Positions 1 through 12,284 are shown, counted from the first letter of the stretch. The stretch is 64,000 bases of DNA from Micrasema longulum (GCA_022494885.1 JAGVSM010004011.1:186001-250000), one strand, 5' to 3'. The notes: a model not told the origin generated them from the letters alone. Made by a program: numbers and translations.

Positions 1-1770
1 TATACTCATCTTTGATATATAACCGAGTGTTGAATTTTTACATTTTCTAAAACGCGTGCGGAAAATGAGGAAAAATAAAAAAGTCACATTTATATCCGTG
101 CACAGTTAGCTTAGGTTCATTTTTAGTGAAATGTTTATTGTTATTGGCTCAGACTAACCATTCACTTAACAAAAACAATTAAAAAAGAAATTAAAATATG
201 TGGTAGCAGCTGAAAATTTTCATAACCAGACGAAAATAATAATAAATAGTTTCGGTGCGAGGCGCCATCTTGTGGCCAGTTACACAAGCGGAGGTGCACC
301 GCTGCTGTGTCGCTGTTGACATTTGGAATACGGACTAATTCCAAAATACGAGTATTTGTCGCCTAGCGTCTGCCTTCTGCACATTTCATTTTACGAGCTC
401 CATTATTAAATGTTACCGTATCACAGGGGTAGCAAAGTCACAGTCCCAATTAAGCTTTTAATTATTATAAATTAAAGAAAAAGTCTAATTTTCTTACGTC
501 ATGCCATTGCATACATATATATATTGACTAAATAACCCGTGTATTTTATCACATGAAATACGATGTATTTCAAATTATCAGATAAGTACACGGAAAGCTA
601 CATGTTTGTGGCTTATAAGGGACCCTTTTAACTGTTTGCAAATAAAGTTTATAATAAAATTCAATTATTAACTTATTATACAATTACAATTCATAATCAG
701 CCGATCGATCGGTCATTGCTGGGAATCAAGGTTGCGGGGGTTATCTTGTCTTCAAATATGTATTCGGAATTTCTCTTCACCCACAGAATCTCGTCAAAGC
801 CATGGACAATACTCCTGGTTTTATGTGCCTCAAACAGGAATTTCCTAAAATAAGTAATGCAAACATCAAAGATGGAATATTTGTGGCAGCTTGGCAAGCA
901 TTTAAAAATGTTACTCGCAGTTTCTAGGTAGTCAGAATGTTTAAATATCAAGCAATTAAAAAAGAACAACGTATTATAACGTTTGAAATTATAAATTCTT
1001 GTTTCTTAGAAACCTTGCGTGATGAGGGAAAACCGATATCATATTTGAATTCAAAAAAAGAAAACTTTTAGAATCACATATTTTTCTCTCTAAAAAAAGT
1101 TTTTTTTTTGTTGTCCAGTGTTATAGTTGAATCATTTATGGGATTCTCTAAAATATTTTGTTTGCGCTATACTGTTTATATATGTTTAACTAACATGATG
1201 ATAAATCAACTTTTGTTACCCATATGAATGAGATATTTTTGACAGTCCTGAACTTTTATATTGTGTAAATTTTTATGCGAGTACTCACTTCTTTTGCTGC
1301 TGATTTGCATAGTTCAAACTATGCTAAATACTCACATATTCCGCGGCTCCACATATTAGCGAACAAACATGGAAACATTGATTTATTTAATTTATCTTTA
1401 TACAAATTAAAATCATTACTTTTTAATCACTTCTTTTCTAAATTATAAAAATGAACTAAGTGTTATGCTTGTTTTACTTTTTATACTATGATACATAGCC
1501 TCCGTTAATACAATACTTTTTATATTTAAACTATTTATTTATTGTTAATTTGCAGCATACCTATGTTGCCATTTTTAATTTTCCTTTGTTTTTTTTTTCT
1601 GCCGATTTTATTTTTTTAAATTTTATATATCTATATTTTCTATACTTGTGTACAGGTGTTTTGTTTAATTATAATTGTTTTTCAATATTATTTTATACTT
1701 TATCAAAGGCGTAAGCCGTTGAAATAAATAAATAAATATGATATATGCTTTTCTTTGTTTTGTTTTTCTG
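1..1770. other. No gene recognised
   Basis: AT-rich. A minus-strand open stretch at 969-697 has an acceptor-like site (ACTTATTTTAG) before KFLFEAHKTRSIVHGFDEIL, but I recognise no family and see no partner exon. Confidence 0.4.
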
Positions 1771-1774
1771 ATTA

Positions 1775-2060
1775 TTTATTTATTTTCATTTTTTATTTTA
1801 TTTTCTTTTATTTAGGAAACATACAGTACAGTTACAAAGTTTTATATTTTACACAGTTAGACTTAAATCTAATGGACCAGGGAAGTTTCCATATCATAAA
1901 TTAATTATATGTAAGGTTATTAATCAAAGTACAAAAAAGAGAAGGAAAAAAAACATAAATAGAAGTTGTTTAAAAATACTTATAATGTATACTTTGTAAT
2001 GTATATATTGTTGGTTGGGTATTGCACAACCCTCTGAAACGAGCTGGAATAAATTTTTTT
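1775..2060. repeat. LINE 3' tails
   Basis: GGAAACATACAGTACAGTTA at 1817 recurs at 44615. GGTTGGGTATTGCACAACCC at 2014 recurs, altered, at 63222. An unrelated TAAATAAATAAATA end lies at 1722-1738. Confidence 0.45.
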
Positions 2061-2279
2061 TTTATTTTTTTTTATGTTATAATTTAAATTGTTTGCATTT
2101 AAGGGGTGCTTTTATTTTCTTCTCGGTGCAGGTTTTGTGGCCTGTTTTTAAAAAAAAGAATAAGGCTCCTGCTATTCCCAGCAGTCAATTCAACTCTCTA
2201 GTAATCTGCCCGGGAGTCGTATACCTTGGGGTCGGCTGTGGACTGCATTGTAAGGTAGTCTTGATGGTCTTCTCCGTTA

Positions 2280-2512
2280 AGCTAGGGTTTCCTAGGACAG
2301 CGGTGCCCGTATCTTAACGGCCGTAGTGAACGGTGATACGGTAGGCAGCCGTCGTAGCGGTGAATAGAGAGTGGTTTTATTTTTTAACGGTGTTATCAAC
2401 ACCATTTTTATAGGAAACAACTCTCTATTAACCGTTGCGACGGCTGTCAACCGCATCACTGTTCACTACGGCCGTTAAAATACGGACACCGCTGTCCTAG
2501 GAAACCCTAGCT
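2280..2512. mobile_element. Palindromic MITE with TTA target repeats
   Basis: A 233-bp element whose two arms of roughly 100 bp are inverted copies, beginning AGCTAGGGTTTCCTAGGACA and ending with the complement. The trinucleotide TTA flanks both sides (2277-2279 and 2513-2515), the usual PIF/Harbinger target duplication. It has no coding content. Confidence 0.75.
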
Positions 2513-3125
2513 TTACCTCCTCCACATAACGACATCTTCGATCTCGCATATTTTTTAAAGGGAATTTGATATGAATATTTGATAATACGAAACACAGTGT
2601 AAGTTGATTTAAACAATCGTATACCCACTCGTTTAAAAAAAAACTGTATATGTTTAATTACACCAAACAGTGAATATTAAAATTACTAATAAATCTTAAG
2701 GGAGAATGCGGCCCGCAGCAGATTTCAGTAATAAAATTATATTACAACCAAAAATTTAAGCTGCGTGTAATAATTTATGGTAGTACGCGGTCCCTGGTTG
2801 TATTATGCGGCCTCATTTGGTTACCCCTGTCACGGGGCAGTAAAACTTTCCGCCGGCGGCGGTTTGTCTCCGTCTGAAATGATTTCCAACTTACGACTGA
2901 TTAATATTAGCGAATTTGAAGATGATGTTTTTTGGCATGATCGCGGATTCTGGGGCACGTGCGGCCACACGCACGACGGTCGCGCCACGAGACGCGGGCG
3001 CCCAGCCCATAAAACATTATCTAATTGTGAGCTTTTTTAACTGCCAGAAAATTTCACGTAACAAAAAACGCGGCTTTTATGTATTTTTTACGCTTCTATT
3101 GATTTCTTAATCCATACGTTTCATC

Positions 3126-3373
3126 GCCATTCCCTTTACGCACCTAATAGTGCATAGGGGACTGCATTAGTACACCAATCGTAGCGTATCTTGGTCGGTT
3201 TTGTTGCATTAAGGTAAGATTATCAGTCTCACGCTTCAGGTGCTAGTCAAGGGACTATGAAATATTCTAGTGTAAAAATCCCTATTAAATATATACTTCG
3301 TTTCAACCATGTCAGGAATCGAACCCGAGACCTCTTGCATAGAAGTAAAACACCTGACCATAACATCATAAGA
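3126..3373 (-). repeat. SINE family 1 (tRNA-derived)
   Basis: The minus strand has the promoter B box GGTTCGATTCC (with one change) in a tRNA-like head, then a body with GAAGCGTGAGACTGAT and AAGATACGCTACGATTGG, ending near GGTGCGTAAAGGGAATGGCG. Confidence 0.8.
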
Positions 3374-3548
3374 CGGACCACGTGCATATTTAAAAAAATA
3401 AAAATATTTGCTTTCTTAAAATTTACCAAAATATTTTAGTTTTGGGAGCCAGTTTTATAGCCAGACTTATAAATAACTCACAATTCGGAAATGTAAATCG
3501 AGTTGGGTTAGGACAGATACATTTTAAATTAAATATCTCTGATACACC

Positions 3549-4543
3549 TTCAGAGTAATAATGCGCAACCTAGAGAGAAGCCCTATCACTATGTTTCATA
3601 GAACGCAAGCGATGTTGGTTTGTTGGTTAGCAACCAATTGGTGGCCATTTTGTTTTATTTGACAACATAAACATAACGGTTCGATCGGATGCTTTTGTAG
3701 CTGTGCTTGGCTTTGTTTGTAAATAACTTGGATATTTACATTATAATAAATGAAAATGGACTATAGTGAATTGCAGTATGTTTGGTTGCAGCAGTAGGAG
3801 CGTCAAAGGTTTTAAAGGAGTCAGTTTTCACAGGTAATTGATTCCGAATATTTTCCCATGATTGACATTGATTTTTGGCATTTGATGTCCCGACACGTGA
3901 ATTATGTTGCTTAAAAAATTTCCTTATTTCAACATATTTACTTTAGATACTATTTTTTCTCAATTTAGGGGATAGATTTGTGAATTAAAGTGTGTATGTA
4001 TATTTTTGATAATGAAAGTTGATATGTCAGGGCCGCACTAGGCATCCATATATTTTTTTTATTGAATACAGGTCGATTAAAATTTTACTCGAAAATAGCA
4101 ACGTTAACCTTGAAATCGCATCTAAAATGACGTGTTCAAATTTCAGGCCGCTACGACTCGCCATTTCGGAAATGTGACGGACAAACAAACACAATCGACA
4201 CAGGACTTTGGTTCAATGGAGTTGGGATTTATATCTCAATAAATATATTGTAAATAAAATTAATAAATAAATAAAAAAATAAACACAAACATGTATTTTC
4301 ATTTTTATAAAAATAAATATAGGCGTATTATAGCAAAAATAGATTGGAATAACCCTGCAATGATAAATACACAGGTACGTATTTAAAAGTAATTACAATG
4401 CAAATTAATATCCATTTGGCAATTCTCGAACTGAGTACGGCCCATTGTTTTGCTGCGAACTGTAGCTAACTTAATACCCAATAGACATATAATGGTTTTC
4501 CAACGTTTGGGCTCCTCTCTAGGTTACGCATTATTACTATGAG
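3549..4543 (+). mobile_element. P-like DNA transposon, non-autonomous, 995 bp
   Basis: Both ends are flanked by the same 8 bp, GATACACC (3541-3548 and 4544-4551). The terminal inverted repeats run about 35 bp with few mismatches (left CAGAGTAATAATGCGCAACC, right read inward CATAGTAATAATGCGTAACC). An 8-bp duplication, ends near CA and an internal THAP-type exon fit the P superfamily. hAT elements also make 8-bp duplications. No transposase core is present. Confidence 0.75.
3763..3833 (+). pseudogene. THAP zinc-finger first exon inside the P-like element
   Basis: The frame reads VNCSMFGCSSRSVKGFKGVS followed by FHR, then donor CAG/GTAATT at 3834. The C-x4-C pair and the G-V-S-F-H signature are the N-terminal half of a THAP domain, the DNA-binding finger of P transposases. 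The expected start codon just before VNC is ATA, with an in-frame stop upstream, so translation from this position looks lost; the internal ATG at 3778 falls inside the finger. No second exon with the remaining Cys-x2-His pair was recognised. Confidence 0.6.
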
Positions 4544-5312
4544 GATACACCCGACCAAAGGATTAAATGCGGGGCTCATTTCCCGTTGATTCTAAGTGCG
4601 TTGCGTTTGGCGCTGATTCTTTAAACGTAATAACATCCGTATTAATACTTTGAATTCAGATAGGGGTAGTTAGTTAGAAAAACGAATCAAAATTATTTGA
4701 CTGTCTGGATTAACGGTGGTGTTTAAATTGGCGGCAGTTTGGTTTAGCGGTCCCAGTGGCGAGTGGAGAATCTCATAAAGACGAACGGCCCTCGTAACTT
4801 TCATTTGTCGCTTGTCGCCTGGTAAAAGCGAAAATGAAAACTTGCCATAGACAAAGTTGCCAGAACGGCGCGGAACAAGCGTCACGAGACGCCCGAGACT
4901 AAATTACGCGAGTGGACAAGACATCGACACATCAAAAGTATTTCGAATTTATTTTTCGTTTAGACAATTACAGTACAATCCTTCACTTAAAGTGAATTTC
5001 CTTGTTGGTGGCAGAAAAAACTTTGGGTAAAAATGATTCAGAATCTTATTATTATGCAAATCATAAAAAATATACTTAGAATAGGGAAATATTAGATACT
5101 GCGAATACCGATAAAAATATATGAAATGGATTAAGAATAATTTGTTGTATTTTCAAAATCAATATGGTGGAGAAACGTTTTCATACTTAAATGTTAAAAA
5201 GAAATTTAGTAAAAATACGTTGCTAGAAAAATGCAACGTGTTTGGCCTTGGTTGTTGTCACATCAAGATTCGTGATATTGTTCTAAACAAAGTTCAATGG
5301 TCAGGAACAAAT

Positions 5313-5560
5313 CGGTAGTCAGATGGCAGAAGGGACCATCTGTAATTTTCAAAAATGTTCAGTTGAGCTGATATACGACTCAATTTCAAGACTTCAATCC
5401 CCAAACTAAAATATTTTAGTTTTGCTTTTCAATAATGAATTACCATTCTAAACTACGGTGTTTTTTTTTCTATTCGTATTTACTGAAATACTGATTAAAA
5501 CTATTGAAAAATAAAAAACATAAAAAAATACAGATGGTCCCTTCTGCCATCTGATTACCG
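5313..5560. mobile_element. MITE with about 32-bp inverted ends
   Basis: The ends read CGGTAGTCAGATGGCAGAAG inward from the left and CGGTAATCAGATGGCAGAAG from the right. AAAT flanks both sides (5309-5312, 5561-5564). The interior is AT-rich and non-coding. Confidence 0.65.
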
Positions 5561-5639
5561 AAATAAATATGAAACGTGACGTATTAGGGGCGTGGCCAAT
5601 GGAATGACCGTTTTTGCGGGAATTCAAAATTACAAATTA

Positions 5640-6005
5640 AAAAGTATTTTTTATGCTGCTAATAATAAGCAAAATTATTTTTTTTATGGACAAGTATTTT
5701 ATAGACCTTGATATATTAAAAAAAGTTTTAAAAAAAAGTGATATTTCCCTATTCACGAAAGTAAAAATATGCACAAGAAATGAACAAACAGAATATCTAC
5801 ATGAATCAAAGATACACAAGGAATGGTATACACCAGTCAATATATTTAAAAAACTCGATCTACATAATATAAGAGCTGAGCTGAGCACGCTGTGTTTCTG
5901 ATGAAGATATCTACGAAAAGCGAAAATATCTATCCCAAAAACTCTTTGTGCGACTAACGGATTAATCTATACATTCTGGACATTGGGGCATAAAAACCAA
6001 CATCA
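5640..6005 (+). repeat. Dispersed repeat with CATTCTGGACATTGGGGCAT
   Basis: The segment 5905-5995 recurs in inverse orientation at 9080-9190 (shared TCTATCCCAA and the quoted word). An 82-codon open frame precedes it (DKYFIDLDILKKVLKKSDIS), of unknown nature. Confidence 0.5.
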
Positions 6006-7175
6006 GATATCCTTGACGAAAATATAAATTTATGTTTCACGATTTCAGGCGTGAAACTGATATTTAAATGAATTCATATCAATTTTACAAGAAAAATACA
6101 TTTACATCTTAAAGTAGTATAAGGTAGTTCAAAGTAAAACAGTAAAATGAAACAACAAGAATTTTCTTTCTTCAAGAGGGTCAGCAAGAAAAGCGAATGT
6201 CTATAAAATTTACGCAGGGGATCTAAAGGGGACTGGACGGCTGCAATGAAAAATCGTATCGCACATATTAAGAGACACCTACACTCCACAAAAACGATAG
6301 TTGAATTGATTTTGTCAAGTTCTCGTGTTTTTAAGACAGCGTCTCGTTTGAATTGCAGTGACGCAGGCTGTATTGATGCGATCATATTTAAGGGATTTTA
6401 TTGAACAGGAATGCAAGTATAGAGGACGCGGACGTTTGAAACGCCGCCGCCCCCGAAGCGAAACGAATGGAAAAGCATGAAAATATGATATAACGAAAGC
6501 GAACGCAGATATAATATCTTACGGAGCAATGTTGCAGTTTAAATCCCCTAACGATTTGAAGTTCGAAGCGTTGTCGATGAAAATGCGGATAGTTTAAAAG
6601 AAAGATACACGAGAAACTACAAAAACTAAATAAAACGCCAATGACGATAAAAATAACTTTAACAAAAGCTTTCACGAGGAGATCTATTCTTATTTTTATG
6701 CGGTTCGTTGTAAGAATTTATTACAAAATGATACGATAAAATGTGGTTTAGATTTCTATAAAGTAAAGGGGGACATTTCGTTAAATAAATGTTTAGTCTT
6801 CTACTGGTATTATCGTATTTATAATGTCGAAATATCGAATTATATTAAAGCTTGAAGCGTCACGTTAACAGCTGTCGAAATATAAATACGAAAAAGTCAA
6901 ATGACAAATAGGAACTGGTGTATAAAAATAAAAGCAAATAAAACAATACAAAGTTTCACGTGGAATGTACATCGTCATTTGAAGAATGGCATTTTACAGT
7001 TTTTAAAACTCTGGCATTGATAATTTCAAAATAAAATAATCGTATTTTGAATTATTTCGATTAGGTACAAATTCAATTTAAATGTGGCGATAAAATTAAG
7101 GACGACCCAGTACCTGTTGTCAATTTTAAAAGATATTTATAAGAAGAAAAATAACTATAAATTTAATGAATACTA
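6006..7175. other. No gene recognised
   Basis: AT-rich with two minus-strand open stretches (6074-6385, 6388-6675) of no recognisable family. They look like chance frames. Confidence 0.4.
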
Positions 7176-7179
7176 TTTA

Positions 7180-7805
7180 CCAGGTGTATGGATATATTTA
7201 TAAGTCTTTTCCGGTTTCACTAAGAGATGGCGCCACCGAACGGTACGCAGCGTATGAATTTGACACTACGACAGTTTATTCTTCTGACATTAACCTACCC
7301 ATTATTATGTATACCTACGTTTTATTTTGTATTTATCATATTGTATTTTATGATTAATAAGATTTATTATTATTACAAACACTAACAAGTTGAGTCCGCC
7401 AAACATAGCGTCTGTGTTGTATCGTTTAGTGATCATGTCAAAGTTTGTGCCTGAAAAAGAACATTTCCGACACGAATTGCTTTTCTTATTTAATCAAACG
7501 AAAAAGGTTGTAGAAAGTCATCGCTTGCTGGTACAAACATATTGTGAACACGCTCCATCGATCAGAACATGTGAGACATGATTTCGACAGTTTAAACGTA
7601 GTGATTTCAATGTGAAAGACAGTGCGCGCTCTGGTAGACCACAAAAGTGCGAAAACGAGCAATTGCAGGCGCTCTTGACCATGACCCAACCAAACTCAAC
7701 AGCAACTGGCAACAGCATTAAATGTTTCACAAGAAACAATCAGCAGACGTTTACGAGCAATGGGGAAGATCAATAAACTCGGTAAATGGGTATCTAAACA
7801 CATAG
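7180..7805 (+). mobile_element. Mos1-type mariner, truncated and inactivated
   Basis: The left end CCAGGTGTATG resembles Mos1-family inverted repeats and follows TA. The transposase starts at 7435 with MSKFVPEKEHFRHELLFLFN and continues with SHRLLVQTYCEHAPSIRTCE, FRQFKRSDFNVKD and SGRPQKCENEQLQALL. A TGA replaces the Trp expected after RTCET, and frameshifts follow. Similarity stops after the GKINKLGKWVSK-like segment near 7800, so the whole catalytic domain and the right end are missing. Confidence 0.85.
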
Positions 7806-7809
7806 GTCA

Positions 7810-9075
7810 ATGTACATACAATATTTGAATCAAGCTTTATGAAAATTACACTTGCAAAACCCAATAACGTTTATTTAAATAAAGCAAAACGCTTTAAATT
7901 CCAATCTAAAAAATAATTTAGAAAATTCTTTGAGTAAAGTATGCGGTCGTAAGAGAAACACATAACATTTTCTGAAGATTGTTCAACGCGAAAAACAAAT
8001 TAGGCTCAGACATAAGTCACTCTATAAGCCAAATGTCGCTTTGAGTAACACGAAATCTAAAAAGGCAATAGAACAGCCTTATTCAATTTAACCGTAAAGG
8101 GCGAATTCCCTTAACGACTAACGACTCGAGCGAGCAGACAGACTAAAGTAAATTGAGAAGACCCATAAAGTCCTTTTCAATTTTGTCGGAGGAACATATT
8201 AAAAGAATGTGTTGTTGAATCTGTAAATAAGAAACCAATTGAAAAAGGACGACTGTATTTGGCCTCTCGACTGAAGTTCAAAGCTGAGTTACGCGAGTCA
8301 CGCGTTATCTTTTTACAAGACCTTGATTTACACTAGTCACGGAAATTCGGCAGAGGAAATGGGGTAAGATGATTACTTATCTATCCTAGTAGATCGACCT
8401 AGAATAAAAATAGTATCACAGACATACACGAAACCACTCGCTACGGCTATGATCATAATGGAATGCGCATTCACGTAGGATGAAAAATATTTATTCTTAT
8501 GGTATGTTTAAAGACCAAAATTTGCTTCATGCAAGGGTTTTAAAGGTTCGATTTCCGATGAGATCACATGATTTTCTTAACCCTTGTATGGTTTAGATGT
8601 CACATGAGTCTACAGAGAATACAATACTTGATACGTCTCTCTTATTTTTTAAACTAACAAAGGCGTATTTCGCTATAACAGGCCTAAATTGTACGAATAT
8701 TTTTACAATTCATGGAAAACAGATTATTGAACAGCAGATGTGTTTTTTTGTATTTAAATATATTTATTGATGTAATTTTTTATTTTTTTTACATATTTAT
8801 TACATTTATACAACAAATTAATTAAGTGGTAAAAGTAAACAAAAATACATTTTATTTTTGCTGTTGGTTCATCTAAACCGCCTAACTAGGGATAGCTTCC
8901 CCGTTCTAAGGCAGTAAATGATGTATTTTATGATATTAAAAACCAATTACAGTTTTATTTTTATGTGTGCTTTTTCAGTCTTAAAAGTAAATAATAAATA
9001 TACAGTGTAAACATAAATAATACCAAAATCTCTATATCCTAAATAGTAATTTATTATTATTATTTATCAAACTTT
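7810..9075. other. No gene recognised
   Basis: AT-rich; a small inverted pair (AGTCCTTTTCAATTTT and AATTGAAAAAGGAC) near 8180-8250. Nothing else stands out. Confidence 0.4.
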
Positions 9076-9513
9076 TGTTTTTATGCCCCAATGTCCAGAA
9101 TGTGTAGATTAGTCAATTTATCACACAACTTGGAATTCGTTGGGATAGATCTTCCGGCTTTCCGTAGATCTCTGCGCCACTAAAATAGTGTGGGATGAAG
9201 ATTGATTGGCATGGGTTAGCTCGATGTCTTACATGTGATCGTGTTTTAAAATACATTATCTACCACTATTTTAATGCCCTTGTTTGTCTTCGCTACATAG
9301 TTCCATGTTATTTTTGTTAAGTTTCTTGTATATTTGTTTCTTCATATTATAGTTATTATTGGCTTAGTCCATATACATAATAAATAAATAAATATGTATT
9401 TCAAAATATGTCGTCTTTTGTTTGATGTCATAGCACCGTTTCCAAATGGATTTTTTGGACAGTCTTTTAAGAATTGAATCCGGTCGATTTTTACCATTCA
9501 CCATATTAATTGG

Positions 9514-9784
9514 TTAACGAATTACAACAGGGGTGGAAAACAATTTTGAGAAGGGTATATAAAAGTTGAGGCATTTACAGGGCTTATGACCTGTCATTGA
9601 CTAGTTTAAAAGGCCACTTTACACACTGTAACATTCATCATTTTGCCAATGTTTGAACATCAATATTTTCTCAATTCATGAACAGCTACTTAAACCAGTC
9701 AATGACAGGTCATAAGCCCTGCGAACGCCTCGACTTCCATATACCCTTCCAAAAATGTTTTCCATCCCTGTTGTAATTTGTTAA
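9514..9784. mobile_element. TTAA-flanked fold-back element, complete short copy
   Basis: It starts TTAA-CGAATTACAACAGGGG and ends with the complement of CAAATTACAACAGGGA followed by TTAA. Arms of about 110 bp share the block GGGCTTATGACCTGTCATTG. TTAA at both borders is the piggyBac-type target site. It is non-coding. Confidence 0.75.
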
Positions 9785-9834
9785 TCTTAATGACTCCTAA
9801 GGGGGCGAAATCCATTTTTTTTTTGTTGTTTTTT

Positions 9835-10170
9835 TCTTTACAATATACATAAGAGGTATACCAGAGTATTCCAAAAATTAAAGATAATTGCAAAGCAATA
9901 AAATACATATTTACAGTAAAAATAGTAAACAAAAAAATACCACAAAGGCATGGCCTTTTCGTGGGTACACAAGAAATGTTTAAGAATTTTTGCTCCTATT
10001 TAAAGAGACAGGTATAATATTTTTGTGTAATATAAGAAAGAGAAAATAAAATATTCTGTAAAAGATTATAAGGTACTTTTATATTTTGTAGTAATTAAAA
10101 AAGGAAATAAAAAATATTAAAAAAAAAAAAAACCTAAAAATATTCCTTATTATTAGAGGGCAACAAAATA
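9835..10170 (-). repeat. LINE 3' tail shared with 21625-21905 and 34020-34070
   Basis: Shared words: CACAAAGGCATGGCC with an oppositely oriented CAATGCCTTTGTGG near 21840, and CTTATTATTAGAGGGCAACA against TGTTGCCCTTTAATAATAAG. Confidence 0.6.
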
Positions 10171-10204
10171 TATCATATAAAAAAAGAGTTTATATCTTTA
10201 GATT

Positions 10205-10660
10205 GAATTCAGGATAGAAGGTGTTTTTTAAAAGAAGGAAAATTTTGAAAGTTTGGGATCAATAAAATATTATCAGTTAAAAAAGGATTAAAAATTTTAG
10301 GGCCTATGAAATATGCATGTCTCTGTGCTAGCCTCGTTTGTCTACAAACATTTGAAAAAAACTTAAAATATTGTAAATTAATTGGGCCTTTTGGATCGTT
10401 GGGGTGTGAAAAAATATACACAAAAAATTGTAATGGGATACTAACGTAAATATGAAAAGCTTGCGCATATTTTTGATTTTCAGAAATAAGTATCAGGATT
10501 TTTTCGTCAATGCCTACACTGTAACATAACAACAATGGCAAGAATGCTAAGGGACGTGTTTTCGTGCTTGTAAAATAAATATGTGGGAAGTATGTGCAAA
10601 AGTTTACGAGAGTATGTTTTCGGGACAAAGGATTGCAAAGTATGGGCAAGAAATTTCGTA
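10205..10660 (-). pseudogene. Non-LTR retrotransposon, C-terminal end of the reverse transcriptase ORF
   Basis: The open frame includes RLAQRHAYFIGPKIFNPFLT and ends NFQNFPSFKKHLLS. The pattern of a basic segment, then GPKIFN and a final FKK-L, is the usual C-terminus of CR1/jockey-type LINE proteins. Upstream domains are absent (5' truncation). The 3' tail continues to about 9835 and recurs in inverse orientation at 21625-21905. Confidence 0.6.
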
Positions 10661-11103
10661 ATTTTTATGCAAATATTTACGACTTTTGTTCTTATTGTTT
10701 GTAAGAGTTTAGCACTTTTTGTTCCCGAAGGGGCTATTGTCTTGTGAAATATTTACATAATAATGGTGCAAATGGGATGTTGCCTTTGAAATAATAAAGT
10801 CATAATGCGAAACACGGCAATAAAAGTTCAACAGAATTTGCCAACACCTTTTTAATTTACAATTTACAGATTAAGGTTTTGTTAACATCAGGATTAAAGT
10901 GAGGTTTCAAATGTACATTTCTGAAGATTTAGATTGTGGAAATCCGATGTTAGACTTCATGTCACCCTTTCTTTAAAAGCAATATTTTACATTCCCTGCA
11001 AAGAAAGTAAGTAAATCGGAAACCACATTTTTCGTCAGCAAGAGCAAAATACTAAAGGGCTTATGAACATGAATATATAATTATTTTAAATGTTAACAAT
11101 AAA

Positions 11104-11340
11104 GGCGGCCTTCGTGATGTAGTGGTCAAGACGCTTGACTCATGCACGGAAGGTTCCGGGTTCGATTCCCGGTGAGATCACAAAAATTAAAATGTGATTT
11201 TTCTCAAGCCTGGGTGTTCTGTAATATAATTCACCACTGTAATTGGGTCTCCTGTTGTGGTGCAAAAATAAAAATGTAATGTAATATACTAGATCTAGAA
11301 TACGTAAATCTATGGCGTAGATGCATAATACGGCGATCAA
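11104..11340 (+). repeat. SINE family 2
   Basis: Head GTGATGTAGTGGTCAAGACG and GGTTCCGGGTTCGATTCCCG, body TTCTCAAGCCTGGGTGTTCT. The head resembles a tRNA gene, but the attached body and the second copy at 39295 show it is a SINE. Confidence 0.85.
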
Positions 11341-11767
11341 CAGCGCTAATACGGCGATCTCTCACAAATGAGGATATACAATAAAATATTTATTCTAAAA
11401 AAAAATACGAATATTTTCATCGACAAACAAAATACAAATTGGTTAGATTCAATTAGAATGAGGCGCGCAGCTGGATACGAAAGATTAGGAAAGTCAGAAT
11501 TCGTTCATCGCAAGATTGGAAGACATTAGAAGGGCGTATAAATTCGGCAGTATAGACAGAAAGATGATTGGGCAAAGGTTGGGATGAAATTAGAAAGTAG
11601 TGACGAGGATAGAGAGAAGAAACTAACAAAAAGTATCCCATAGACACCATTTGCGGTCTCAGAAATATTCATATTTTTTAAACCGTCACATAAAGAATTT
11701 ATAACGAGAAAATGAATTAAATTTATAATTTATTAAAAATTATGGATTTTTAATAAAAATAAGTGTG

Positions 11768-11899
11768 TAGTTTTATTCCACTTTTGTTTATAATTTTTAC
11801 CAGTGACCGGGTTTCGCCGTGACCGACATCGTCAGACTGGTTAGTCACGACGAAACCCGATCACTGGTAAACAATATAAATAAAAGTGGAATAAAACTA
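11768..11899. repeat. Inverted pair of Penelope-type terminal repeats
   Basis: Two arms face each other, starting TAGTTTTATTCCACTTTTG and ending with its approximate complement near 11899. The left arm carries the hammerhead-like motif. The right arm keeps GACGAAACCCGATCACTGGT but lacks the CUGANGA box. No coding part remains. Confidence 0.55.
11799..11841 (-). ncRNA. Hammerhead-ribozyme-like motif, best preserved copy
   Basis: The minus strand reads ACCAGU-CUGACGA-U-GUCG-GUCA-CGGC-GAA, then AC/GU closing a three-base loop, C, then ACUGGU. ACCAGU and ACUGGU form a perfect six-pair stem I. Stem II is four pairs with one wobble. The core bases CUGANGA and GAAA and the UC before the cut are all present. 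One U is inserted between core and stem II. Confidence 0.55.
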
Positions 11900-12284
11900 A
11901 ATACGTATTTTTATTATTATAATTAAAATGCAGTTCCACCAAGAAATGTCAGTAGAAAAATTCAATTTCTACTATTGGATACTTTGGTATTGATTTTACG
12001 ACGATTTGTTTGATAGTTATATATTTTTTGGTAATAAGTTAAAATAACAATGAATACAGCACTTAAAGTAACACTGAATTTTAATAAATATAAAAGAACT
12101 ACATATTTATAAAAAAAATAACAAAAATGCTCAATTTATATGAATTAATTTACACAGAAAGGTAAAAATGATATTTAAGATTCAAAATAATACAATAAAA
12201 ACGAAAAATAAATTGAATTTAAAATACAATATCCAAGAAATACAAGAGCGTCAAATAATTTAACTAACGAGCAATCTGAGCCTC

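Noticed and set aside
697..969. Minus-strand open stretch with an acceptor-like site, possibly a HIF exon
   Set aside because: The residues do not resemble any HIF region or other family I know, and phase cannot be tested.
5896..5932. CTGATGAAGATATCTACG followed by GCGAAAATATC, similar to a hammerhead core
   Set aside because: No stem II closes directly before GAAA, and the inverse copy at 9080-9190 lacks the CTGATGA box.
6074..6675. Two adjacent minus-strand frames, possibly one gene
   Set aside because: Low-complexity, membrane-like composition from AT-rich DNA and no motif or splice support.
11104..11180. Possible tRNA gene with clear A and B boxes
   Set aside because: The same head with the same downstream body occurs at 39295, so it is a SINE.
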